From Carpediemonas membranifera (lineage: Eukaryota; Fornicata): a stretch of 64,000 nt of DNA. A model generated the notes under the pieces. The model was given only the letters and a program-made list of their open reading frames with translations, did not search any database and was not told where the DNA came from. The stretch is from positions 930,001-994,000 of the forward strand of contig JAHDYR010000012.1 in assembly GCA_019828565.1 (NCBI GenBank). Reading direction: 5' to 3'. Positions 1 to 9,795 of the stretch are shown here, in pieces (positions within the stretch are counted from its first letter, which is position 1; every line of letters starts with the position of its first letter). The translations under genes and the position numbers were made by a program.

Positions 1-987
1 GTCCAGACTCTCTGGGCGCAGGAAGTACATCTCGATCGGGCCGAGCCGGGCTGCCCAGAAGCCATGGAAAGGAGAGTACAGTCGCTGTTGCGGCAGCTGG
101 TCGATTGGGACGTGCTTGTAGCCCATGCTGGATGAGTAAGTGCGGTATCCAAGCAGTCTCCATGCCATGGTGTAGACGGAGATGACACGCATGGTTGCGA
201 ACGTGCTGTAGGCCTTGTCAGCCTTGTTGTCGGTGACGTCGATCTCGGTCTCGGCGTCAGTTTTCAGCATGTACTTGACGATGTAGTCGATGCCCTCTGC
301 GTTGAAGATGGGTCGGACGTGCATCTGGCCGTGGGTGAACTTCAGAAGATGCGGGCAGTACTCCACGACGTTGCGGTCAGCCTCCTCGCGGCAGTAGAGC
401 CACTGGCGGTCTTTGGATGAGTAGCGGGCAGTATCGTTGACCGGCTTTGGGTAGCCCTCTGTGCATGTGCCGTCTGCGGCCTCGCATGATGAGTTGTGGG
501 TGTGCAGTTGATACCGGGCAGCGTCTTCGGTGAGCTGGACGCCGATAAATGTGTTGATCAGCTCGGCGAACGCTGGGGAGAACTCTCTGCGGTCAAGCTC
601 ATCGCCAATGTCGGGCACGCCTTCAGTCTCGCACCAGAGAGCCACGTGGTAGTGGGGGAGGCCGAGCTGCTCTTGCTCCTCCATGCGCTTGAATATGTGT
701 CGAGCAGAGGGGATGGCGGCCATGAGCAGAAGCGTGATGTGCTCGAAGTATGCGTGAGCAATGCGCGTTTCGTCCACGGGTTTGTCTCCAAAGCTGTAGT
801 GGCCGGTGTCGACGTTCAGCTCACGATACAGGCGGCGGATCTCGCTGGTGATGTACGCCGGGTCGACAGTGAATGTGAAGAAGAGGTGTGGAGCTCCTAT
901 CGTCATGACAATAGCGTGGAGGTGACGCTTGACGTTGTTCCAGTACGATGGGGTTCCGACCTGACCGGGTGCAGTGACGAGCTGCAT
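1..987 (-). pseudogene. Helitron Rep (HUH/Y2 endonuclease) fragment
   Basis: On the minus strand the frame is open from 987 to 1 and leaves the window, so the C-terminal part lies to the left. The protein has the Helitron Rep layout. It opens with GTPSYWNNVKRHLHAIVMT, the Rep N-terminal block. Next comes GLPHYHVAL near 640-665, the HUH metal-binding motif with both histidines. A GYPKP stretch follows, and then DYIVKYMLK near 265-290, which carries the Y-x-x-K-Y pair of catalytic tyrosines used to nick and join DNA in rolling-circle transposition. The N-terminal part is cut off exactly at the border of the TIR element at 990. Motifs inside the fragment look intact, but as it stands it is a truncated gene. 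The family assignment is from motif recognition; whether a helicase follows cannot be seen. Confidence 0.85.
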
Positions 988-989
988 GT

Positions 990-1038
990 CATACTGTTAA
1001 AAACGGGGTTTCGATGCCTGAGGAAATCATGAGGAAGT
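990..1038 (+). repeat. Left terminal inverted repeat of TIR element copy 1
   Basis: This sequence matches the reverse complement of 4705-4753 with a few substitutions (for example AATCATG here against AGTCGTG at the other end). The match stops after the GAGGAAGT block. Confidence 0.85.
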
Positions 1039-2459
1039 CCGTTTTCACGAAAAAAAATGGTGAAAACATTAGATTCAGTGAAATCTTTTCACCATTTTCA
1101 CAAGGCGCAAGAAAACGAAAGAGATGGCACTGAACACCCCTGGATGTACAGGACATCACTATACATGCTTTCCATGCATCTGTGAGCTTCTGCATTTTTC
1201 ACACATTTTCACGAAATGCTTCTCTGCACTGAGACCACTGTTCGCCAAGAGAATCACTGATGTTGTCGATAAATGCTATCCATAAGGTATTCCTGTCTTT
1301 ATTTCCGCTGCTGCTTCCCTCGTAGCGACGCGCAGGTGGCAAATAATGCACTTTAAGACTGAAAATTTGCCAGCTACCTGCGCATGGTGTTTGAGCTTGA
1401 TTGAAAGGCACGGAACAATACAGGGCTACTCTGCAGGTAACAGTAAGCAAAGCTTGAGCGACTTTGGGCCTCGAATGTGGTTGTATCTCATCAATGTTTA
1501 TGACCCACCCTCGCATCATCCTGATCAGAACTTCACGCTTACTCACATGCTCAAATACTATCCATATGTCCTCCCTGTCACCGATGTAGTCGTTGTCGAC
1601 CGTGTCTCAGCCTGGATACTCCTCCTGTCGACCGCACTGTCGTCTCCAACGTCTGTTAGGTCGACCCTGGTGTCCAACTCAGTTATATTAGTCATCTAAT
1701 GCAGGCTAAATTCTTTTATACATGACCACGGAGTTGTTCAATGCGACTTCAAGTCTCACAATTTTCTTTTCCGCTCTGAACAGAATGTATAGGTGACTGA
1801 ATATGGCTCAGCGATGGCTAGAATCACAACTAATTGTCCTCTCTGACTCTTTGAAAGCTATTCGAGTGTGTCAGATCATTCTAATCTTTCCAGTCGCGCC
1901 ATAATGTTAAACGGGAAGCCAAATCTCGCGATTGAATACGCATAGTCGACGCAGAGAAGCATTAAATAGCCAAGAACGTCTTATTGAACATGAGAGTATT
2001 GTTGACGTGACTCCAACATTAGTCCTCGGATTGATATTATGTCGAGACAGGAAGATGGGAGGGATGCACCACGACTCATGAGACTAAATGTCTCCCAAAC
2101 CATCTCCTAAACCATTTGATGTAGTGTGATTGAACTTGTACTGTGTTTACCTTGAAGTGCGCCCCATGTATTTTTTTGTTTACGTATATCAACATAAATA
2201 CGCCAATTTATTATCGTAAAATTGCTGGGCCCGGGTCAGCACAGTCTAAGGACCCGCCATATCGCTTTTCAGGTAGAAGTAGTCTGAACCCTAAATTTGC
2301 TTTACGTATATCTCGGTAAATAGACTCGAACGATATGTAAAAATCTTGGATCCGTCCTAACATATCAAATACTACACATATACCAAGTTTCAGCCAAATC
2401 CAAGCCGAGAAGATCACCCCCGTCAAGCCCATGGACAATGGTAGGTCAGAGTGGTTTTG

Positions 2460-2527
2460 GCGAAAATAACAGTGCATTGCTGTATTCCAAATGTATGACT
2501 TATAGTGCAATGCACTGTTATTTTCGC
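2460..2527. repeat. Perfect 21-bp inverted repeat, 26-nt loop
   Basis: The arms 2460-2480 and 2507-2527 are perfect reverse complements (GCGAAAATAACAGTGCATTG...). The structure is preserved in copy 2 of the TIR element near 21813-21880. Confidence 0.9.
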
Positions 2528-2566
2528 AGAGCCGAACTTGGAGGTGGCCAGAAACTGACATCGCTG

Positions 2567-2617
2567 AAAAGCTCAGAGACGTCGTTATATCATCTATAAC
2601 GGCATCTCTGAGCTTTT
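2567..2617. repeat. 23-bp near-perfect hairpin, 5-nt loop
   Basis: The arms 2567-2589 and 2595-2617 pair with two mismatches around a 5-nt loop. It lies 39 bp from the previous hairpin and is also present in copy 2 near 21723-21773. Confidence 0.88.
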
Positions 2618-4323
2618 GGGCGCACGGTTTCATCCTGGCGGGGAGATCGATGCTTGTGAAAATGAAGAATCGACTAGGAGAGCTCTACGCTTGCATGCAG
2701 CCTTCTATTAGGTTGTTGATGTTGGTTATATGCTTCTTTTTCGTTCTCGATGCGTGTGGATGAGTATTCTGTTGCAAGATTCATTTTGATGGACTGATGT
2801 TGGTTATAGAGGATAAAGGCACCAGAATGGATCATATGCATGCTATAAACCCGTTCTGTGCCGTTGGAATAGCGTTATTCGATAGTCAGTAGCACTTGTT
2901 GTTCGTTTCACTCGTTGCAATCATTAAAGTGCACATGGAGAAATGATAAATCCTGGCCCATCTGTGCATGTGACAGCAACAAGGGGTCTCGGGGTAAGAG
3001 CAGGAACAAGAATTGGGAACAGCGAATTCCAGGCTGCCTGTCAAAGCGCTAAGAACTGACCCCAGCCAGGTGAAACAAAGGGAACTTCTCAGAATGTCAT
3101 AATATTCGCTGGTGTATGAGACTCACTGCCTCCCCTGCTCACCCCAATTAGCGATATAGGGACTTAGGGATGTGCAGTGCAATGACCGTGATAAATGCGG
3201 ACGCAGAAGAGGCAGACCAGCACTTGTGGGGAACACTCACACCCCCGCTAAATCACACGCAAGGTCACCGGAGAAGACACAAGTCTCATAGAGTCCACAG
3301 ATAGGAAGTTTTGAGGTCATAACTCTATGGTCCATGCTGGGTGCCTCGGCAATATTGAGATAGTAAGTGCAGAGGGTGCGTGCTGGAGCCCCTATAGGCT
3401 TTAGAGCCCTTCTCGTCATCATTCAGAGGATGATGTAGCGCCCAGGCCGGGTGGAGAGTGGCGAAAATGGTCATTCACGAGCTTGGGCAGTTACCCGCGT
3501 CTCTCGGCTGTGGGATAATGGGATACCGGACCTGTCCATGACCGAACACCAATCGACCTAAAATTATATTTAATGCGAAAAAAAATTTTCGATGGTGTCT
3601 CTGACCTCCTGCCATGATACAGGTGCGAGAGGTACAAAGTTATTCTTTTTGATGTTTTTCTCCCGAGACCATTTTGTGCCACCAAGAAAAAAAAAGTGGC
3701 ACAAATGAGTTTGAAGTTTGTGTGCTGCAGAACTACATTCTGAGGTGTTCAGGGGATGTGTATAGTGTCTAATAAAGTACCCAGTGCAAACCACCAGCGG
3801 CATGATCATCACAATAGCGATTACGAACTGTGAAATTTCACATTTTCACATTTCACGGGATTTTCACGAAACGCGATCAGTGCAATTGCGACAGCTGGGA
3901 GCTGAAAAGCGGAAGATATGCCTGTAACAAGGATCTATAACACCTCCTGAAGTTAGACTGCTGATAGCTAGTCTCGTTGTCGAGTTCTGAGCTTGCACAA
4001 AAAAGTTGAATCTGAATTTCACGGTCAATATTGACCTAGATCGCGAAAGTGAAGGTGTAAGAAAAGGCTAACTCACCAACGAGAGCAGCTAGAGGAAAAT
4101 GGTAAAGGGTTTTGCAATCTGCATCCCCTGAGGAGTTCAGTTTCACACAGATGAGGATTTGAGAAAGCTCCCCTTTCACAACGTCTTTGGGCACCTTCGA
4201 CGGCATCGATAATGATGAAGCATACCATTAGCCCTTATAGGCTATGATACACATCTACTGTTGGCGAAATGTTCTGCAATGTTGTCATCGACGAGATATG
4301 GTACCACATTTTTTATATCTCAA

Positions 4324-4422
4324 GATTGATGAAGTGCCCCATCTAGCCGAGCATATCCGGGTGCTGTATGAAGGTCATATAGCACCCCAGTATGGTTGGT
4401 TAGTTGGGGCACTTCACCAATC
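4324..4422. repeat. Nested hairpin (18-bp outer and 12-bp inner arms)
   Basis: The outer arms 4324-4341 and 4405-4422 pair with one mismatch. Inside them 4359-4370 pairs with 4376-4387, also with one mismatch, giving a two-tier stem. The same structure occurs in copy 2 near 19915-20012. Confidence 0.85.
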
Positions 4423-4704
4423 CCGAGATCGTGTGATTCAATCAAAAGAACCCAGCGACTGTGACATCGCTGAGAGCTGAAACCAAGAGAGGATGTATAA
4501 ACAGTAGTACTGAGCTTGCTTACAGACCAGCTTGTCATGTCGACCACTTTTCACCAACTACATAAAATGCGTTTCCCTATTTACTCGCCGATGAGCAAAA
4601 TAATGCTCGACAACGATGTAAGATATGCGTTATTCATCTATAAAGCACCTGCTGTTGTATTTAAATCGGCTTCAGGGGTTCTAGTTTCGGATATCGCCAT
4701 TTTC

Positions 4705-4753
4705 ACTTCCTCACGACTTCCTCAGGCATCGAAACCCCGTTTTTAACAGTATG
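4705..4753 (-). repeat. Right terminal inverted repeat of TIR element copy 1
   Basis: This is the reverse-complement partner of 990-1038. It is followed by TA and then directly by gypsy reverse-transcriptase sequence. Confidence 0.85.
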
Positions 4754-6304
4754 TACAACATCATCTTGGTAAACCAGGCACTTGGAGTAGAGGAGCGTGT
4801 CTAGGGCTGTCTCCATTGCGTATTGGAAGTGGCTGCCGGCCTGCTTTAGGCCGAATGGGAGCCGGGAGTAGCGAAATCTACCAAGGTGGGTGGTGAAAGT
4901 GGTGAAGTCGCGTGATGCTGGGTCAACTGCGATCTGATGGTACCCTGATGATAGGTCGATGGTGGCAAAGAAGCGCTTACCAGCAAGATGATCAAGTGTT
5001 TCGTCTATCCTGGGGAGAGGGAAGTCAAAATCTACTGTCTCTGCGTTCAAGCGGTGATAATCCACGCACATGCGGGTCTTGGCGGTGTCTTTCTTGCTCA
5101 CGATGACCACAGGAGATCCCCAAGGGCTGGAGCAGCGTTCAATGATGCCTAAGGCTAGGAGCTTGGTAACATGAGCTTCTATCTCTTGCTGCTTCCATGT
5201 TGGTGCCGGATAGGGCCGTGAGGAACACAACTTATATCCATCCTTGAGCTGAAGGGAGAATGGTCTGAGTTTTGATGGTTCGAGGGTTAAATCACCGAAA
5301 ACATCGCTGAACTGTTCGATAATTGACTTATAGCGATCGGGCACCACACCAGCGCATGATAACGACCGATCTAAAGCGTCAACTGAGTCCTCAATATGTT
5401 CGCTAGGTAGTGATGGATTAATAAGGAGATCGACGAGACCGAGCCTACACATTGCTGGAAAGCCAATGATGACGTCAAAAGGGGATTCTTCCAGGACGTA
5501 ACCATCGAACATAGTGGACAGGGAGTAGTGGAAAATCTCATTAGGTGGGAGTGTAAGGTCAACCGACGCAGACCCCAACGTCTCCACCAGTTGTAAACGA
5601 TGGCTGTGTGGTGAAATCTTACTGACAACATGGCGGGCCAGCAAGTTGTGTGATGATCCTGTATCCAGGAGTACGGTCACCTTGGTATTTCCTATCACAC
5701 CGGCGCATGAAAGGACAGAGGAGTTAAGAAGGGCAGAATGACAATACGTCGCAGGATTTACACTATCCTTTGACACATCATCTGCGCGCTTCTTGCGGCA
5801 CTCGGTGGCGACGTGGCCGACCTTTTTGCAATACCCGCACAACGGTAGACCCTTCTTCTTTGCAAAGCACTCGTCTTCAGTGTGTCCTTTCTTGCTGCAA
5901 TAGGAGCACTTACTGGGCTGGGTGTTGGGTCGTTTTGTGGGCTGATGTTCAGCCGGGCGGGCAGATCTCACGACAGGGCCTTTCTGGGTGAAGGGTAGGG
6001 CGATCTTCAAGGCACGCTCTACGGCATGTGCGTGTTGTATCGCGAGAGCAAAGGTGTCATTGAGGGACTTGTCCTTCGTGATACCGATCAGTTGGTCGTG
6101 GAATGCGTGGATGTGAGAGAAACCACGGATGAAGGCTTCGCGAACCGTGTCGGTGCCGACATCGGCCTCAGGTATGATCTCCAGCAGTGTTCTAAACAGT
6201 TGGACGAAGCTGACGACGTTGGCAGGGCTGCGACCCTTTGCCTTGCGGTTGAAGGCGTCTGCTTTCGAGAACTGATCTTCGGGGGTTACATGGGAGAAAA
6301 CGGC
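4754..6304 (-). pseudogene. Ty3/gypsy gag-protease-RT fragment
   Basis: This is an open frame read right to left. It starts with Gag-like sequence and then two zinc knuckles, CSYCSKKGHTEDEC and CGYCKKVGHVATEC (C-x2-C-x4-H-x4-C). A retropepsin follows with the active site LLDTGSS, and then a reverse transcriptase with SRPYPAP, RMCVDYHRLN, TIDLSSGYHQI and the catalytic YQDD. The coding sequence stops one residue after YQDD, where the TIR element begins; the last ~18 codons of the open frame to 4703 are TIR sequence. RNase H and integrase are missing. In this frame a TAA at 6305-6307 closes the upstream Gag. Codon use and sequence differ from the intact gypsy element at 15133-19747 (D-T-G-S here, D-S-C there), so this is a different family. 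Confidence 0.9.
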
Positions 6305-6660
6305 TTACCTTACAGACGGAGGAAAGGCGGAAGGGTTTGCCTGACATCTCAAGCTCGCGGAGGACGTTCTTCGAGAGTAGCATGTGTGGAAGCGTACCTT
6401 CGAATGGCGAAGGGAGTAGTCCGCGAGGTCCATCATAAACGTTAAGACGGCGGTAAGCGACAGGATGCTCAAAACGGGTGTGTCTTTCGTACTAATCATG
6501 CAGAAATATTTCTGTACGGCAATTGCAAGTGCGTAAACGAAGAGTGTTTAATAGGGGGTTTAGACCACATATGCATAAATGGCCGAAACCAAATATCTGT
6601 ATCTAATTCTGTATCTATAAATATGTCTTGCGATATTGCTATCTATGGCCGTGGTAGGGT
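6305..6660. other. Junction region between gypsy Gag remnant and Helitron helicase remnant
   Basis: No intact gene is seen here. On the minus strand 6310-6380 still reads as plausible Gag (RELEMSGKPFRLSS) in a different frame from 4754-6304. From about 6500 the sequence becomes AT-rich and I see no LTR. A TAG directly before 6661 separates this stretch from the helicase remnant. Confidence 0.5.
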
Positions 6661-7077
6661 ATGATAGCAACACTGTACACCGCCCTCTCTCGCGCCCCAA
6701 CTCTCGACGCGCTCACGATATTCGGCGGAGTTGACACGCACGACAAGATGACCGTCAACGGATTCACATTCAACACTGTCAAGCCGGTCCCAGAGCTGTT
6801 CCGCCCGATCCATACGAAGGTCGTCACATCCCGTGTGGACTTCCTGCACAGGAAGATGCTTCCCCTGACCGACATGATCGTCAGGCACACCACTCGAGAG
6901 GCCTTCATCGACAACTCAGGCGTCAGCGTCGACGACAACACCAACGAGGTCGTCCGCAAGATGCTCAAGGTCAAAGACTGGATCAGGTTCGCCAACGCAG
7001 CGACCATGTACGCCAAGCGCAGCACCACCTTCCAGCCCTGCCCCGCAAGCGCCTCATCCCCGTTGCTCCGAAGCTGA
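6661..7077 (+). pseudogene. C-terminal end of a PIF1-like Helitron helicase
   Basis: The frame begins with LYTALSRAPTLDALTIFGG, matching superfamily-1 helicase motif VI of Pif1/Helitron helicases (typically YVALSR...L). The remaining residues look like the short tail after that motif. Everything upstream of motif VI is missing and the codon before 6661 is a stop, so the ATG is not a real start. Near 7030 the reading can pass to the next frame, which runs in as PRKRLIPVAPKLKKTKRK and continues without a stop into the OTU ORF at 7143. This suggests that the two were one polyprotein before a one-base frame change. Confidence 0.7.
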
Positions 7078-7142
7078 AGAAGACTAAGCGCAAGCAGACC
7101 AAGCGTAACCCCCGCAAGCCCGGCGCGAAGAGCAAGCCCAGA

Positions 7143-8888
7143 GTGAGACACATAGACACGGCCTTCAGCGACGCAGAGCTCGAATCAGACGTCGAACTCG
7201 AGGCGCTGACCGACTATGAGTGCGAAGACAACGTCGCTGCCATTGGGTTCGAGCCTCTCAACGCCACGTACCGCTCACTACACGAGCTGAACCTCACCCG
7301 CGTCCAGCGGAGCCTCGTACAGCGCTTCCGTCGCGACAACTTCTACCGCATCGAGAAGCAGAACGAGGTGCACGAGCTCGCCGCAGCAGGCATCATCAGC
7401 GCGGAGGAGACTACCGTCATCGACCAATGGGTGCAGGTGGCGTCAAGCAAAGACCCTGGCACAGTCATATCGATCATCAGCAACGACACCGACACGGCGA
7501 AAGAACTCCTCGACACAGCAGAGGCCGAGGACGCCAACGAGGCAATCCAGACTATTCTCGCCCGCATCGAAGAAGCACGCCGCGCCCAAGAGCATCCTCC
7601 AGCCGCCCACAAGCCTGCCCAGCCCAAGACCACGACCAAGCGCAAGGTCAAGCGGAAGGAGAAGCGCAAGCACAAGCCTGCGGTCGTCTTTGACCTGGGC
7701 ACACCAGAGTCTCCGCCTACACCTGACTACAGCAAGGGAGACGCGACATACGCCCTCACTGTCCAACGCTGCAGCAAGTCTCGCGAGAGAACAGAGCCGC
7801 CCACGCCCACCATTTCGGTAGTCGAGCCTCCAACGCAGTCAGAGGATGAGATGGCCCGCAGATGCCCGCTACTCAACCCCAGGAAGACTATGTCACCGAC
7901 ATACAGCAACGCTCGCATCTACGACAACGACGGCGGCGGTGACTGCGCAATCTTCGCTCTAGCGATGCGCACCAAGGCGTTCTACGACTACTTTATGTCC
8001 CTGGGCCACGGAGACGACGTGGACGGGTGTGTCAAGGTCTTCAGGCAGCGCTTCAGGCAGTACTGCACTGACTACAGAGAGACACACTCTCTCATACACC
8101 TCGGCCTTAACCCTGAGGCTGTTCACAGAATCACTTTCGACGGAACGTTCCTGAACATCCCCACCGTGTGGGCATTCTACTGTCACGAGTGCGGCATCAA
8201 GAATGACTCTCTGATTCTGTACCAGAACGACAGGACAATCGAGTACACCATCAAGCCAGCGGACGATGACCCCGACCGTCGTGTTTCCATCTGCCAGGAC
8301 GTCGTCAACGACGACAATACAATTCTCGCCACCGGCATCCGCCACCACGAAGGTGTACACTTCATGTGCGTCTTCCCCGAAGACGGGATTGAACACCAGC
8401 GCGAGCACGTCGACCACTCAGCAGCCGCCAGAGAGACTGCACTCAACCCCATCGAGATCACAGACGAGGACGAGCCGCCGCCGCCTGCACACGTTACCCG
8501 CCAACGCATAGCCATGAGACGTCAAGCTCGGGCCAAGCAGGCACCCGCCCCTCGGCCCACGTCTCCTCTTGTGCACGACATCGAGAGCATATCAATCAGC
8601 TCGCCCTCTGCCTCACCGTCGTCGCAAGGCTACGTGCCCCCGAAGCGTCTGCGGACGACACCACCACGCCGTATCCTCCCGCAGCGCTCTACGAGAGCAG
8701 CCCCATCCCCATCACCTCTCAGAGAAGCTACACCACGTCGAACGATGAGTCACCCAAGGTCATCCAAGACCCTCATCACGTACTCCGACAGCGAGGAGGA
8801 GACACCGAAGAGCATGAGAGGACAACACAACGCTAAGAGAAGCAAGCGTAGCACCTTCCACGCCAAGAATCGTTTGAAGTTTGACTGA
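7143..8888 (+). CDS. OTU-like cysteine protease ORF of a Helitron-type element
   Basis: The ORF is 581 codons, with a GTG at 7143 merely the first possible start after a stop-free Lys/Arg-rich run. The first ~240 residues are charged and partly low-complexity. Residues ~255-415 look like an OTU protease: NDGGGDCAIFAL holds the nucleophile Cys at residue 268 in the D-G-x-x-x-C box, and HHEGVHFMCVF holds the candidate catalytic His at residue 406. The C-terminal 170 residues are Ser/Pro/Arg-rich and probably disordered. Helentron/Helitron2 elements are known to carry OTU-type proteases beside the Rep-helicase, and the upstream helicase tail supports that origin. The Rep fragment at 1-987 lies on the other strand and is cut off, so it need not be the same copy. 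An unrelated virus-like source is possible but less likely. Confidence 0.7.
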   Translation: MRHIDTAFSDAELESDVELEALTDYECEDNVAAIGFEPLNATYRSLHELNLTRVQRSLVQRFRRDNFYRIEKQNEVHELAAAGIISAEETTVIDQWVQVASSKDPGTVISIISNDTDTAKELLDTAEAEDANEAIQTILARIEEARRAQEHPPAAHKPAQPKTTTKRKVKRKEKRKHKPAVVFDLGTPESPPTPDYSKGDATYALTVQRCSKSRERTEPPTPTISVVEPPTQSEDEMARRCPLLNPRKTMSPTYSNARIYDNDGGGDCAIFALAMRTKAFYDYFMSLGHGDDVDGCVKVFRQRFRQYCTDYRETHSLIHLGLNPEAVHRITFDGTFLNIPTVWAFYCHECGIKNDSLILYQNDRTIEYTIKPADDDPDRRVSICQDVVNDDNTILATGIRHHEGVHFMCVFPEDGIEHQREHVDHSAAARETALNPIEITDEDEPPPPAHVTRQRIAMRRQARAKQAPAPRPTSPLVHDIESISISSPSASPSSQGYVPPKRLRTTPPRRILPQRSTRAAPSPSPLREATPRRTMSHPRSSKTLITYSDSEEETPKSMRGQHNAKRSKRSTFHAKNRLKFD

Positions 8889-9314
8889 ACTCGGCATTGA
8901 CATAAACTGCAAGTTTCGATTTTTTTACTTGCATATTAAATACCATTCCGAAAAAATCGAAACTTCGATTGACATAAACTGCGTTTTCATTTCAACACCG
9001 ACTAACGGGGCCACGGTCGGCTGCGCCTCCCTCTGCCCCCCGGAATTGAAGACGGGGGGGCTCCGTTCGTTCCTCCGGCTTCGTTCGGCTTCGCTCCGCT
9101 CCGGGCGCTCGTCGCTACGCTCCTCCCGCCCTCCGCTACGCTACACCTCTCTACGCCTCCGTCACTCTCTCTGCCCCCTGCGACCCCCCGCGGACTCCGC
9201 CCCTGGACCTACATTCACCTGCGACGTATGCTGTTTGCCACGCATACCAACACGAATGACCCGGCCGAGAATTGAATATTGCTCAGTGGTTAGTATCATT
9301 TGCCAACCACGCAT
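8889..9314. other. Non-coding 3' flank of the OTU ORF with GC-rich low-complexity tract
   Basis: Just after the stop a block with GACATAAACTGC occurs twice (near 8898 and 8970), associated with TTCGATTTTTT and its complement, giving a small inverted arrangement. About 9040-9200 is a CTCCG/TTCG/CTACG-rich tract of low complexity. I see no gene and no CTRR-type Helitron 3' end that I can defend. Confidence 0.5.
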
Positions 9315-9359
9315 GCCATATAACATGGCCAACTAACATATAATCACCAACCCAGAGGG
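9315..9359 (-). repeat. DIRS repeat B2 (45 bp), element 3' end
   Basis: It is a direct repeat of 9600-9644. The match ends on both sides here, so it marks the likely element end. No target duplication is expected for this class. Confidence 0.8.
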
Positions 9360-9444
9360 GGGGTGAGAAATTTATTCCAATGCTGAAGTTTCTCACAGCG
9401 TCGCTCCTGCGCGCTGAACAGGCATCGCCTGCGGGTTCTCGCTC

Positions 9445-9600
9445 CCGGCTCGTTTTCTTCGGCCGGATCAGCCATTCTCGTTCTTCTGAAGAGGATCGAG
9501 ACGATCCTTGAAATTTGCGCGCCCATCGAATCCGATCGAATCGGATCAGGCAGCACGACCCGACACTCCCGGGTGTCAACTGTGACCCATGTGGTCCACG
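9445..9600 (-). repeat. DIRS repeat A2 (156 bp)
   Basis: This is the downstream copy of A1. Here the Gag start codons run into unrelated sequence after MADPAEENEP. Confidence 0.9.
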
Positions 9601-9644
9601 CCATATAACATGGCCAACTAACATATAATCACCAACCCAGAGGG
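9600..9644 (-). repeat. DIRS repeat B1 (45 bp)
   Basis: It is a direct repeat of 9315-9359. It abuts A2 at position 9600, forming the B1-A2 junction. Confidence 0.85.
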
Positions 9645-9795
9645 AACCACTCACCCAGAGGACACACTACTACCGCTACTCTCACACTACAATAACCTCG
9701 CATTGTTATAGCGGGAGCGGATCAAGGCGCCGGCGAAACCATTTCGCTTCGACGAACGCGTTTAAAGATTGTTTGGAATGATTAGGAGCGCAGCG

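Larger units (their letters stand above)
990..4753. mobile_element. TIR element copy 1, transposase-less (Tc1/mariner-like ends), 3764 bp
   Basis: Both ends carry a ~49 bp terminal inverted repeat beginning CATACTGTTAAAAACGGGGT. A second copy, inverted and otherwise near identical, lies at 14964-23347. Copy 2 shows a TA target duplication, the signature of Tc1/mariner-type transposition. Copy 1 has TA only on its right (4754-4755); its left neighbour is GT, and its two flanks are unrelated sequences (Helitron left, gypsy right). The interior is AT-rich relative to the rest of the window and contains only short ORFs (largest 140 codons at 2211-2633, minus) with no DDE/D signature that I recognise. 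It is therefore probably non-autonomous and mobilised in trans. Several strong hairpins lie inside. Confidence 0.85.

Noticed and set aside
2211-2633. 140-codon ORF inside TIR element copy 1
   Set aside because: It runs straight through both perfect hairpins and shows no domain; in copy 2 it is altered by a small change (shorter ORF at 21703). Unlikely to be a transposase.
6268-6305. Possible mini-intron (GTAAG...CAG) in the gypsy Gag
   Set aside because: The splice-like ends fit, but at ~37 bp it would be tiny and the element is a broken remnant; an ordinary frameshift is simpler.
1-8888. Helitron Rep fragment and helicase/OTU fragment as one element
   Set aside because: They lie on opposite strands and are separated by two unrelated elements; they can only be different copies or rearranged parts.
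9040-9230. GC-rich CTCCG/TTCG tract as Helitron 3' end or CRISPR-like repeat
   Set aside because: There is no CTRR end, no regular repeat-spacer structure and no second copy in the window.
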